This document shows positions 37,129-48,747 of a stretch of 64,000 nucleotides of DNA, in pieces. Source of the stretch: Gordius sp. MW1. Its lineage: Eukaryota > Nematomorpha > Gordioida > Gordea > Gordiidae. The stretch is from contig OZ038531.1 in assembly GCA_964036665.1 (NCBI GenBank), positions 2,480,001 to 2,544,000 on the forward strand. The letters are read 5' to 3'. The notes under the pieces were generated by a model that saw only the letters and a list, made by a program, of their open reading frames with translations, did not search any database and had not been told where the DNA came from. A program made the position numbers and the translations under genes. Positions within the stretch are counted from its first letter, which is position 1; each line of letters begins with the position of its first letter.

Positions 37129-37297
37129 CATGGGCGTAGCCAGGGGGGGCAGGGAGGGGCGGCTGCCCCCCTATAAATCCAAAAATTTGTTGAAATATAT
37201 TAATATCATGGCTAAAATTTCAAACAATGTTCATTTTGCCCCCCCCCCCCTAAATCTTTATTGCCCCCTTTTAATTCCAGAGCTGGCTACGCCCATG
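37129..37297. mobile_element. Family B MITE copy, intact ends
   Basis: CATGGGCGTAGCCAGGGGGG to GCTGGCTACGCCCATG: near-perfect 15-bp inverted ends. Confidence 0.85.
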
Positions 37298-38169
37298 CAA
37301 TTATGCATTAGCATTACAGTATAGAATTTCTCATTAATTATGTATAAATTTGTGTTGAAGACATTAAGAGTGTTTCTTTTGAACATTAAACAGTTTGCGC
37401 CCATTAATAGCCAACCTATATCCCTCCCCACCTCTTACCTAGATTTTAATCTTGTAATTATAATAATTCCTTATAATTATAGCTCTCGGCCAACTAGATC
37501 CATTAGGCTAAGAGGTTGGGTTCGGGAGAAATGTTTTTGTAATTTTAGAGCTATACGCTTTTTGTCCCACTCCCCCCCCCCCTCCCTCTATATTATTTTT
37601 CGTTTAACCTACACACAATCACTGTTTGAGCGGAAATTTTGTGATTTTTTTGCATCAATTTTTTACCTTTGGGAAGGGGGGGGGGGGCAAATGTTTTACA
37701 GGAAAGGATTGATTGTCGTATAAAAGCATAATTTTAAATTAATTAACGTGACCCATATCGATCTTATTATATCATGAATGTATACCTCGGTTCCCCTAAA
37801 AAACTGAGTTTGATTCCATTCCAAATTCATTTCCTCTCGGTATTTTAGTTTATTAAGCTGATTGGCAATTTCAATCAGTATAACCTTAATTGTCTAATAT
37901 CCGTATTTTGTTTTGAATCAACCATCATACACTCTCCATTACAAAGGTCATACTAAAGGGGGGGGGGGGGTCGCATATTTTTAAAACGATTTCCAACAAC
38001 CTGGCATTTCCTATAAATTATTAAATACTAGATCTATCTACATAAATGATAAAGCATCTTAAATTGTTATTTAATTATATGTTGTAAGTCTAAAATTTAG
38101 GAATCCTGAGAAATATTTTAACACTAGAGTATATATATGCTATGCACCAATGCATTAACACAATCAGAT

Positions 38170-38480
38170 AGTTCCTAATTAAGGCGTCTTGCTAATAAAT
38201 CTTTCGTTAATCCACCCTCGATGCAACTTCTACCTTCGGAGGAGGCCTGACAGAGAATAGGTTAGAGGCTTTCAGAAAGTTTCTACTCAAACTTGATAAT
38301 AAAATGCTAAACAGCTTAATCGCACAGCATACAGTAAAACCGGCTGGACCAATTATTATAATCGCCGCGCCAGTACTGATCGATGAACTCTGAAAAATTA
38401 TCAGAGAAATTTATAGTACTCCTTTGAAAAAATCATTCCATCACATAATTCATTTCTCGAAATATTTGGCTTGGGTAGAG
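38170..38480 (+). other. Probable 5' untranslated exon of the GPCR gene
   Basis: This block is less AT-rich than its surroundings and ends GGGTAGAG directly before gtaagt, a consensus splice donor at 38481. The next good acceptor is at 39465 (TTTGCACAG), 42 bp before the receptor's ATG. The 5' edge is a guess. This is inference from splice signals and composition. Confidence 0.4.
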
Positions 38481-39267
38481 GTAAGTGCATTGCATAAATT
38501 TATTAGATATCAATAACATTTCAATCAATTTTTGCCTTTAGCTGATCGAATTAGGTTATATTATTTCTACAAGGCAAAGTAAAGTCAATTCTATTTACCC
38601 AGGTGATTTAGTTCTCAAAAGCTTTATTATGGGTTGATCTATAATTATTCTTCTATTACTTTACCCGTTATTTTTCGTAAAACTAAATTCCCTATTAAAT
38701 GACATAAATTTTTTAGAACAGTCCAATATTCATTTTCCCCCCTAATAAATATTATAACATATATAAAGCCCTAATTGCTTAAAAGGCCATCATTTAGAAA
38801 AGATAACAGCCAAAACCCCGTTTTAATATGATTAGCGGTTTCCATAAAGAGTTTTACTCTTTTTTCTCGTACTTTATATTCATTTTTTTGCTTAAACAAA
38901 TCGATGGGGATAGTTTGCTTTTAAATGTGTCTAAAATATCCTTTTCAACATACTTCCCAATTTAACATTAAATTTAAATATTTAAAAAAATCCTTAAAAT
39001 GTAAATTTTTGTTTCGGTTATTTACATTTTATTCTAACTTTTAAAAATTTAAAAACGTTTTAATAACGAGGTATTGCCCCCTGTCTATTTTAAATCTTTA
39101 TAAAGCGGCCTTTTTTTTGTTGGGGAATTTAAATCTTGCAACGCTATAGGTATAATATTGATATTCCTAATTCTAATAGTTATTTTTTGAAACATCCTAT
39201 TTGTATAAAAGATTAATTCCTATTATTTGTTTATAATGTTGATTCTTATCAACAATAAAATCGTCCT

Positions 39268-39365
39268 TCCGTCCAACTTGTAATTTTTCAATAATTGCCG
39301 TGAAGCACGGGTTTTTTTATAACTGTAGGCTTGTGCCTCTGTAAAAGACTTTTATTTTTTGATGA
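39268..39365 (+). repeat. Family C repeat fragment
   Basis: CCTTCCGTCCAACTTGTAATT, then AATAATTGCCGTGAAGC and GCCTCTGTAAAAGAC; lies just upstream of the receptor's coding exon. Confidence 0.55.
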
Positions 39366-39507
39366 TTAAATAAACAAGGATTTAATGGACCCCTTTATTT
39401 ACAAATCAAATTTAATAAATTAAAATTTTACTAATTTATTTTTATTTTCCAAAAAATTTGCACAGGCCAAGAACTTAATCCAGTGCTAGCCGAAGAAACC
39501 TTCTAAA

Positions 39508-42500
39508 ATGATAATAAATTCGGGAAGCGCTTTCGTAAGTTTCGACTTCAAACGCCTGAGCCAATGGCAAGCCATCAATGATTCTCTACTAAATCTAGCT
39601 TTAGCAGCCCACACCGAAGCCCTAAATTCTAGTGATTCTAATGGAATTTTACCATTTACAGAAATAAGGGCGAGGTCGGGTTCTGAGATTGAGAACCTCT
39701 TTTGGAATCAAACTTTACACAAATGGACAGTCCCAAATCCACAAATGAGAGCTGCGGTTAGTGCCATAGACCTCATGTTTACGTCCGCTAATATTTTTGA
39801 CCTCACCAAAAAACTTCTCATAGGCTTATTCGTCCTACTACTTAACGTCTTTATGTTCATCGGGAATGCTATGGTCATTCTAGTCATAGCTAAATATCGC
39901 AAATTAAGGACGACACGTAATTACATGATACTATCGTTGGCCTTCGCCGATTTACTACTCAGTATAACGGTACTCCCATTTTCAGGGATTAATCTATTGC
40001 TAAAACGTTGGATATTCGCCCAATCCTATTGCAAAGTAAATGATGCAAGAATAAATTGGTTCTTAAGTTTTTCCCCATTTGTTTCTGATCGTTTAGACTT
40101 AAATACTAGCGATGTTGTATTAAAAATTTAGGCTGACTTCAAAACTTGTTAATTTTGACGGCTTTTTATAATCAATGATCGTAAGGGTAGCTTAGGCAGT
40201 CTTTGTTTTATTTTAATCAACATTCTGATTGTCGATTGAACGAATTCGCATAAAGTAAGAATTTGGAAGCGAATTTTAAATTAAAAAAAGTTAATTATTT
40301 TTCACAATTTTTTTAACCTTTATATTAACACAAAAATTGATGTTTATTCAAACGTAATGACAAAATTTGAAATTGGACTCTCTGGCAAATTTCGCCTAGT
40401 TAATATACGTTATTATTATTAATTTTTATTAATGACTATATTGTCATGGTAAACTCTAAAACTTTATAGCATTTTTATTCACTTTGACTTATAAAATGTA
40501 CCAATAAGTATAAAAATGAAATCCTAAATAATGTTTCTAATGTTTAGTTATTATTTTTACAATTGCTTTCAGATATATGTTTCCTTGGACTTTCTCCTCT
40601 GTACCGCTAGCATTTTAAATCTCTGCCTAATAGCTGTAGAACAATACATTGAAGTGACTAAGCCATGGATTACTCAGACTTATAGCAAAAACATCCGTAT
40701 AGCAACATACCTTTCAATACTATTGGTTTGGATAGTTTCAATAGTTATATCATGGGGTGTCATACACATTGTTGACAATTTACAAGCCATTCCTGCAGCT
40801 GGCAGTGGAATTGTGACAAGCACTGACCTTAAAACGACCACGTATAAGAGGGATTTATTACCACAACATTCGGGGACTGTTTGGCATACGTCTAACCTTA
40901 AAAATCCGATCGAAAGATCATCATGGCAATCTAACGAGATCCAAAGTGCAAGCTCATCGAATGACATTATAAATATAACTTGGAAGCATATCCCATCTCA
41001 ATACCTTCCAGTGGAGTGGAGTTTCGATAAGGTTAAAACGTTCAACAACATACTACTAGATCGTTTACCTAGATCCGGAAATTCGGTAGGACCCGGTGGT
41101 ATAGGAGCTACTGCTAGTGATGTCAACGGCAGCACCGAAGAATGTTCCTACCTCTCTCACATAAGTCCCGGTTTTGCCTTATGGACCACCGTTTTGACTT
41201 TCATATTGCCCATGATCGCCATCCTCTTCGCATACTATCATATCTTCGCCATAGTCAGAGAACGCGCGATTAGAACCAAACAGAACATGGTGCGCTTCAA
41301 TAAGGCCATGACCAGTAAACCAACCGATGCTGGCCACGTAAAAATTTTTTATGAAGCATAGTTTGTTATAGCTCATTTCACGCATATAAAAGAATCGTTT
41401 AATAAATGGCTCTCATTCGATTCGAGAGGGCTTTAAACATTTATGAGTTCCTTTTATAAATTGATCGATATAAATGATTTGATTTTTTTAGCCATTAAGA
41501 TCGTTTAAATTTATACTTACGACCTAAGATTCAGACGTCGAATTATTTATATCTTGAGGAATACTTACGACTTTATAGAGCAAAAATATAACGAAATCCT
41601 TTCTTTGGTCAAAAAATTAAGACCAAAGCATATCTATTATTGCAAAAAATATTAGTCTTTATTTCTTAGGTCAAGAATAGCGTTAGGACCCGTAAGGCAC
41701 TCATCGATGAAAAGATAATCAACGAAATAGGAGACCCTGAATCATCGTCGGTCGTAAGTGTGATTAATGGTCATTCGATAAGGAAAGGTGCCAATGGCTC
41801 TAGCCAGCATTATCCCAATAACATAGCTACTAATGATTTGGACGAAATAGTCGAGGTAGACGATTCTGAAGTTCAAGGCGGTGGTAACAAGGCATTAGCA
41901 CAAATAGTCTCCCAAGTAATGCCTTCCAAATCAACTAACACCTCTAAACAACCAACCGTCACTACCAACACAGCAGACTACAGTCCTGGTATTACCAAGG
42001 ATCGGAGTGGTGCTACTGGAAGCTCATCCGATCACATTGGAACATTGGCTAATAACACCTTCTCATCTGCAACTAATTTAACCGGCGGTGTTGAGCAAAA
42101 CGAAATCAACAACAAATCCGTTAAAGTTAACGGAGAAGCCGTTAAACCACACTACTTTTCGCGCATGGCTAACACTATATTAAAAAAGGGTAGCGACATT
42201 TATGGCAAGAACTCGTCTACTACATCATCTTTGAAATCACGTCATTTGGATAAGAAGGCTAAGCTAGATAGCATGCGGAGGAAGAAGGCATTACTGAAAG
42301 AAGCCAGGCACAGTAATAAAGAGAGGAAGGCGATCAAGATGTTGGGCATCATAATAAGCAGTTTCACCATTTGTTGGGTCCCCTACTTTACCATGTATGT
42401 AGCCGATCCTTATTGCAACCATTGCATGCCCATACCTTTATTCACGTTTGTAACGTGGTTGGGTTACGTCAATTCTTGTCTCAATCCCGTTATCTATGCC

Positions 42501-43229
42501 GTTTACAATACACAATTCAGAACTGCTTTCAAGGATATTGCTATACTCACTGCCGACTGTATCCGCAAGTATTTGTTTTGCGGAGCCCTGATTAAGGGTA
42601 AATCGTCTACTCAACGAGATGTTTTGAAAGGTCGAAAGTTAAAAGGCCGAGAGACAGGCTTGAAATGTCCAAGCATCTCACGGACCTTGAGATTTTTCTT
42701 CACACATTTCAGGGTTGGAGGCAAGGGAAAGAGTGGTATTATTTCGTCTCGAGCTAAACAAAACGTTGTTACTAGAAGCGATAGTATCGAGGCTTTGGGT
42801 AAACGTTTGCAATGCCACACGGAACACGTCAAGACGAATCCTTGCATAGCTGAGGTTGAAAGTCCTATATTAAAAACTCTATCATCGCAAACTTTAGCCA
42901 CCACTCGTGAGGCCTTAGTCTTTTCCAACAAAGAAGTCCTAATACCGGATGTCAAAACTTCTTTAATAACTACCTCAAGCGCTATTAAATTGCCCCTGCC
43001 TGTTATCATTGAAAAACCGGTTAACAACATATCCCACGACCTAAACACGCAAGTGGTGGTTAAGCCTTTCGTTCTGGCTGATAATAAACCTTGTCGCAAA
43101 GAGGTTAATAATGCAGAGCCAGTAATAGAACTAAAACCCGAAGAGATTTGGATTCCGTTAACTAAAGCGACCCTGCCTCACAATATAAACGTAAAATGTA
43201 CCCACAACTATAAAACCTATAACATATAA
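39508..43229 (+). CDS. Aminergic-type class A (rhodopsin family) G-protein-coupled receptor
   Basis: Seven-helix membrane receptor, 950 residues, exons 39508-40035, 40573-41337 and 41670-43229, all joined in phase 0. An in-frame TAG at 39487 fixes the start at 39508. The N-terminus (1-95) has N-glycosylation sites at N24, N40 and N67. TM1 holds GN (N120) and TM2 holds D148. The TM3 Cys is C175, and D182 sits at 3.32, the amine-binding Asp. TM6 is CWVP (W667). TM7 is WLGY-VNSCLNPVIY (N703), with W7.40 and Y7.43 as in amine receptors. TM5 has Thr at 5.42 and 5.46. Oddities: EQY (199-201) replaces DRY; the loop between TM4 and TM5 is about 120 residues; the third intracellular loop is about 240; the tail is about 240, with basic and Ser/Thr-rich stretches. 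The ligand cannot be named; octopamine, tyramine, histamine or an orphan ligand are all possible. Confidence 0.92.
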
Positions 43230-45005
43230 TGTCCCTTCTCCCATATGACTGTATGAAGTTAACCTGAGAAGATCTCGAATGTTAAAATTCTCATTATGCT
43301 ATAGACATTGTTACATGTAATATTTCATTCAACTATGACTGTTTAAAAATGTGCGACACCTGCGAAATTATAAACGTATCTTTTTCTCATGCTCGAAGCT
43401 GTCTCAATGCAACTTGTATATAATTTTGTATGTTAGATGGCACAAAATTTTACATTGAACGTTAAGTTTCGTTGTCCATTATTTCATTCAGTTCAACGAC
43501 AAAAAGGTAAAACTCTCAATTCGACAAAAGCAAACTCTTGGTTTTTTAGGCATTGTCGCAGTATAAATAGGGATGTTCGATCGGTTTAGAGTTTTATGCA
43601 TGAATGCGAATATTTATAATTATTTGATTGAACATAGTTTAATAATTAATCTTTATATCCTTTTCCGCGATTTTATATGACGATTTGTTAGATTGGATTG
43701 GCAAAGAGTTCCTAAATAAGATTAATTAATCTTAAAAAAATTACAATTTGTTATTAGTTGCTTTTTCGTTTTGAATATTGCAGGAAACTTATGCCAATTT
43801 AATTTAAAAAATAGGAAATTTTCACTGCAAATAATTAGACAAATGAAGTATAAGTAGTTTCTTAAGCAGGTTCAGATATAAACTTAAATTAAAAAATAAT
43901 TAAACTATGCCTTGAGGAACAAGCCACAATTCAATAATAATTCTGTAAATCATATCAAAGCGTTAATGTGCATTAATTCCGTATTAAGAAGCGGCGACAT
44001 GTGCCTCGAAGGCGTCTATTATAAAATTGGTATACATTTGGTATAAATAGTTGTTAAGTTACGCGTTAGATAAACGATTGGGTTTACAAAATCGTATAAT
44101 ATACTAAGTAGAGGATCTTTCGACGATTAACGTTGAAAGAGATACAAGGGGGGTTAAAATGTTAAAAAAAGATTATAAAAAGTAAAGGTTTAAAAAATTT
44201 CACCTCATCGTCATCATATATAATCATCGCGTTGTAAAAGAGTGTTGATTTTATCATAATTACACAAGTGGAAATAGTTAAAATGAAACGAAATAAAAAT
44301 AAAATGCCGTGTGTGTATGTGTCGATGATACATAGTCAGAAGTATAGCATTTGCACTGGGAGGTACGATTGAATTCTTTTGAGTCCAACCAAGTTGTAGA
44401 AAGTTAAGAAGTCTAAAATAAATCAAAATTAATCATTTACTTATCCATATTTATAAGCTTACATGTATATAAATATATCTCTTAATCAAAAAAGTTGCCC
44501 AAAGAAATTCATTATGGTAATCAGGCGGACACAAAAACAATTATACTCGGGCGAGGTCGAAAAAAGTAAAGCCAATCATCGGTCATTAGCTAGTGTATTT
44601 GCGAAAGCATAAGTCCACAACCCATTAAAACCCAGTATAAGTTTCCACGGCAATTATTCAATAATTACAAGTTGAACAGGACACGACAGCACAAGTAAAA
44701 GCGAGCCGATAATTTGCATGGCAATTAATGAGAAGAAAACCACGACTTTATTTTAAAAATTAAAAGGATCGCAGGGGACAAAAATGGTTCCCAAAAAATA
44801 TTCCGACATTCAAATGCATTTTCAATTATAATATCAAATTTATAAAATTAGTTCATTAAGTCCAAAGCTGCAATAAAAAAATACCAACAAATTTGAATTC
44901 GATAAATAGCGAATTTTATAACGGGAAAAAAACGTAAGATTAATTCGGCGATCGGCTACTATATAGACATCTGATTAGTAGCTTACCAAGGGGGATGGAT
45001 GCTCG
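43230..45005. other. Convergent 3' flanks of the GPCR and TOCA genes
   Basis: About 1.8 kb separates the stop codons of two genes pointing at each other, so both 3' untranslated regions should lie here. The family C copy at 44494-44729 is the only other feature seen. No polyadenylation site was assigned. Confidence 0.5.
44494..44729 (-). repeat. Family C repeat copy, reverse orientation
   Basis: AAGTTGCCCAAAG, CGGGCGAGGTCGAAAA, GGTCATTAGCTAGTG, CACGGCAATTATTCAATAAT and TTGCATGGCAATTAAT in family order; nearly full length. Confidence 0.75.
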
Positions 45006-48000
45006 TCATATGGTATGTTTGGAGGTGTTAGGCAGCACAGGCACAGTAGATGTGGCAGGGGGAGATGGACAGGAATTTGGGCTACTATTTCCGAACAACG
45101 CTATTTCCACATAAGTCGTAGGCACAAAACCCTCATTAATGCCGTCCCTATCGTCTTGGCTATCACAACAAAAATGCATACATATAGAAACTATATTTTT
45201 GGGTGGTTGCTTTGGTTATGGTCCACTAAACATAAACAGACCAAAGGCTTGACCAAGCCTCAAAACCCGTGATCTCTTTATGTGACTATGAAAAATAAAC
45301 CAAAACACCTTTGGTCGGTTTACGTTTTGTCGATTAAAACCGAAGGGCGATCAAACAAAACACAACCGTTTTTGCAATTTACAACACATTAACAATTAGT
45401 CGACTAAACATAAACAAACCAATTGACCAAAAAAGCCTTGGGATTTCTTCATGTGTTTCGGTCTTTTCCGTTTTGTCGATTAAAACCGAAGGGCGATCAA
45501 ACAAAACACAACCGTTTTTGCAATTTACAATACATTAACAATTAGTCGACTAAACATAAACAAACCAATTGACCAAAAAAGCCTTGGGATTTCTTCATGT
45601 GTTTCGGTCTTTTCCGTTTTGTCGACTAAAACCGAAGGGCGATCAAACAAAACACAACCGTTTTTGCAATTTACAACACATTAACAATTAGTCGACTAAA
45701 CATAAACAAACCAATTGACCAAAAAAGCCTTGGGATTTCTTCACGTGTTTCGGTCTTTTCCGTTTTGTCGATTAAAACCGAAGGGCGATCAAACAAAACA
45801 CAACCGTTTTCGCAATTTACAATACATTAACAATTAGTCGACTAAACATAAACAAACCAATTGACCAAAAAAGCCTTGGGATTTCTTCACGTGTTTCGGT
45901 CTTTTCCGTTTTGTCGATTAAAACCGAAGGGCGATCAAACAAAACACAACCGTTTTCGCAATTTACAATACATTAACAATTAGTCGACTAAACATAAACA
46001 AACCAATTGACCAAAAAAGCCTTGGGATTTCTTCACGTGTTTCGGTCTTTTCCGTTTTGTCGATTAAAACCGAAGGGCGATCAAACAAAACACAACCGTT
46101 TTTGCAATTTACAATACATTAACAATTAGTCGACTAAACATAAACAAACCAATTGACCAAAAAAAGCCTTGGGATTTCTTCATGTGTTTTGGTCTGTTTC
46201 CGTTTTGTCGATTAAAACCGAAGGGCGATCAAACAAAACACAACCGTTTTTGCAATTTACAATACATTAACAATTAGTCGACTAAACATAAACAAACCAA
46301 TTGACCAAAAAAGCCTTGGGATTTCTTCACGTGTTTCGGTCTTTTCCGTTTTGTCGATTAAAACCGAAGGGCGATCAAACAAAACCCAGCCGTTTTTACA
46401 ATTTACAATACATTAACAACTGAACATTATATTAAAAATAAAAATTGATTTTTAAAAGAAACCACAAATTTTTGTTGTGAAATCGTGAAAAAAACGTTAT
46501 AAAAAACAATAAGGGTTGTAGTACGAAGATGAGTTTTTTCTACGGACACGGGTCCAACCATCTCCCTGATCGAGTTCGACAACTTCAAATTCTTCACCCA
46601 TTGTCATAGGAATTGAACCTTCGCTTTCTCCTAATTCACCAACAATGTTAAAAAATTAATAGTAATTTAAACTTAATTTTTTGTTTTTTTTCACGATTTT
46701 TAATAATAAATAGCAATCCAGTAGGTGATTGATTGTTTTAATAGTGATTCAAGAGTATAAGTGTAGCCAAAGGGGGGGGGGGGTGGAGCAAGGGGGGGGG
46801 GGGGTGGAGCAAGGAAGGGCGGCTGCTTTCCATCTAAATCCGAAAATGTATTAAAATTATGGCTAAAAGTCCAAAAAAATGATCATTTTGCCCTTCTTTA
46901 AATCATTATTGCCTCCTCTAATTTCAATGCTGGCTACGCACATGTTCAAGAGTGCTTTAATAGGAAGCTTTCACATGGGTGTAGCCAGGGGGTGGCAGCT
47001 GCCCCCCTCTAAATCCAAAAACGCTTAAAATTTAATATAGTTATGGCTACAAATTCAAAAAATTATGATTTTGCCCCTCCCTAAACCATTACTGCCCCCC
47101 TCACTCTAAATCCAATCCTAGCTATGCTCATGAGCTTTCATCATTCGAAATGGCATAATGTAGCCCCAAATTGATACTGTAATCAAGACTACTTTTTCAG
47201 CTATATTAGCATATATTTAGGGATCAACTGTCAACCTAAAATGAAATTCCGTCCTATCATTATCACGACGTGCTTGACTTCTAATAACATTGTTGTAAGC
47301 TTCAAATATATCTGAACAGACCCTTGCAAATCTTTATTATGGGTTGAAAGGTGTAGAGGACCTAGCTATATTTATTATACGTGGTGACTTTGAACAAGGG
47401 AAATTTATTCTACGATAATTTCTTTATTGTAATTGAATTTTTAACAACAGGATCGGTAAGTGTATTTAGGTAAATCGAATACAGTATATTTGGTTGTAAG
47501 ATGGGGACAGGGGTATTTTTTGTGTGTAAAAGTTTTGGGGGAACAATATTCATCTTTCTTAAACAAGGGAACACTGAAGTATCTGTTGGAACGTAAATTT
47601 TTTGTCAGTGAATTTTCTTGTGTTGTTTTTTCTTAAACGGGAAAATTATATGTGTTTTTAACTGTGGTATTTTTTACGCCGAGGAAAACTTTTTATTATT
47701 ATATTATTACCATTATTTTTAAAATATCCACAGAAGTTAACCCCAATTGAGGCTCTCGATCTTTACGAGATCGACCTCAATTGTGGTAAGGTGGTAATTA
47801 AATATTAAGATGAAAGGGAAAAGTTAAAATCAAGTTAGGTTAATTAAATTATTGTTATAAGTAGTAGGGCGGGGGGGATTTAAATCATCGCTATTCGAAG
47901 TAGGGCGGGGGGGGGTTTGAGACACAACACTATATAAGAGAACCCTAACTGATTAAACCTATGTTTCGAATAAAATCTTTAAAGGTTAGTTGAAAGCATG

Positions 48001-48747
48001 AGCGTAGCCAGCATTGAATCAGATGGAGGGGCAAAATGGAAATTTTAAAAAGTTTTAGCCATAATTTTAATAAATTTCAACAAATTTTTGGATTTAGAGG
48101 GAGGCAGCCGCTCTTCACTGCCCCCCCCCCGGCTAGGCTCATGGTTAAAAAAACCGAAAAACGTATCCTAAATCACATATTTTACCAGCTTTGCACTTCG
48201 CATACACCTTTAGCGTCCCCGCTAATTTCAAAATGTTCTGGAACATTGTCTTTTTTATATTCGCGTAATTATAACATGTAAAACTATTTAAAAAATGAAC
48301 ACCAACACGCCCGAGACAGGCTGCACTTGCATAGCAATTAAAAACTTCTTTTAAAATAACTCAACTCCTATATATAAAGACCTTAAATTTGACATGTAAT
48401 TAAAACCTACCATCGAATGGATATAGGGCCGTGCAAGTCCCTAGCACGGGCAGGTCGTAAAACTCCGTTAAGCTGCCGCCCCCATTCTCCCCATAATCCC
48501 CAGGGCCCGCCGCGTATTCACAAGGGTCGGGCTGGGGAGTGGGTGCGGGAGAAGTTGACGACGGATAATTTGGGACTTTGAAATCTTGCGACGAAGTTGT
48601 TTGCCGAGGTGGGGCAAAGGCAGAGCCTCCACTACTCTCAGACCCCTGAGCCGATAAGGTCGGGCTTGTGCCGTTAACACCACCTCCCCCTGGGGGAAGG
48701 TTGGGCCTGCCTGGTGGAATTCTAGATTCGACATCAGCCAAGTAGGC
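45006..48747 (-). CDS. Cip4: TOCA-family gene, SH3-encoding exons
   Basis: Exon 48747-48411 codes KLE-joined AYLADVESRIP, a Pro/Gly/Ser-rich linker and the first SH3 strand, LGTCTALYPFDG. Exon 46630-46544 adds ESEGSIPMTMGEEFEVVE and LDQGDGWTRV, the RT loop and the conserved W. Exon 45154-45006 finishes the fold with EGFVPTTYVEIALFG and a 27-residue Ser/Pro/Thr-rich tail before TGA. The SH3 is thus interrupted twice. The donor at 46543 reads gtagaa, and the phase-compatible acceptor is AAG at 45155; the TAG five bases upstream would change the frame. The intron between the last two exons contains the 146-bp tandem array. Confidence 0.85.

Larger units (their letters stand above)
19823..38160. 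other. Gene-poor AT-rich stretch
   Basis: No exon-like coding block was recognised in about 18 kb on either strand. What can be identified is transposon-derived and listed separately (families A, B, C and G and hAT-like GGGTCGGG blocks). Open frames such as 31673-31891 and 37340-37723 show no domain and have AT-rich or homopolymer composition. Confidence 0.5.

Noticed and set aside
37340-37723. 127-codon open frame in the gene-poor region
   Set aside because: It spans homopolymer C and G runs and has no similarity or domain; most likely chance.
42611-43099. 162-codon minus-strand open frame
   Set aside because: It lies antisense inside the GPCR coding exon and has no independent support; a shadow frame.
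48468-48734. Second minus-strand frame over the Pro-rich exon
   Set aside because: It is an out-of-frame shadow of the TOCA-family linker exon, whose true frame joins neighbouring exons in phase.
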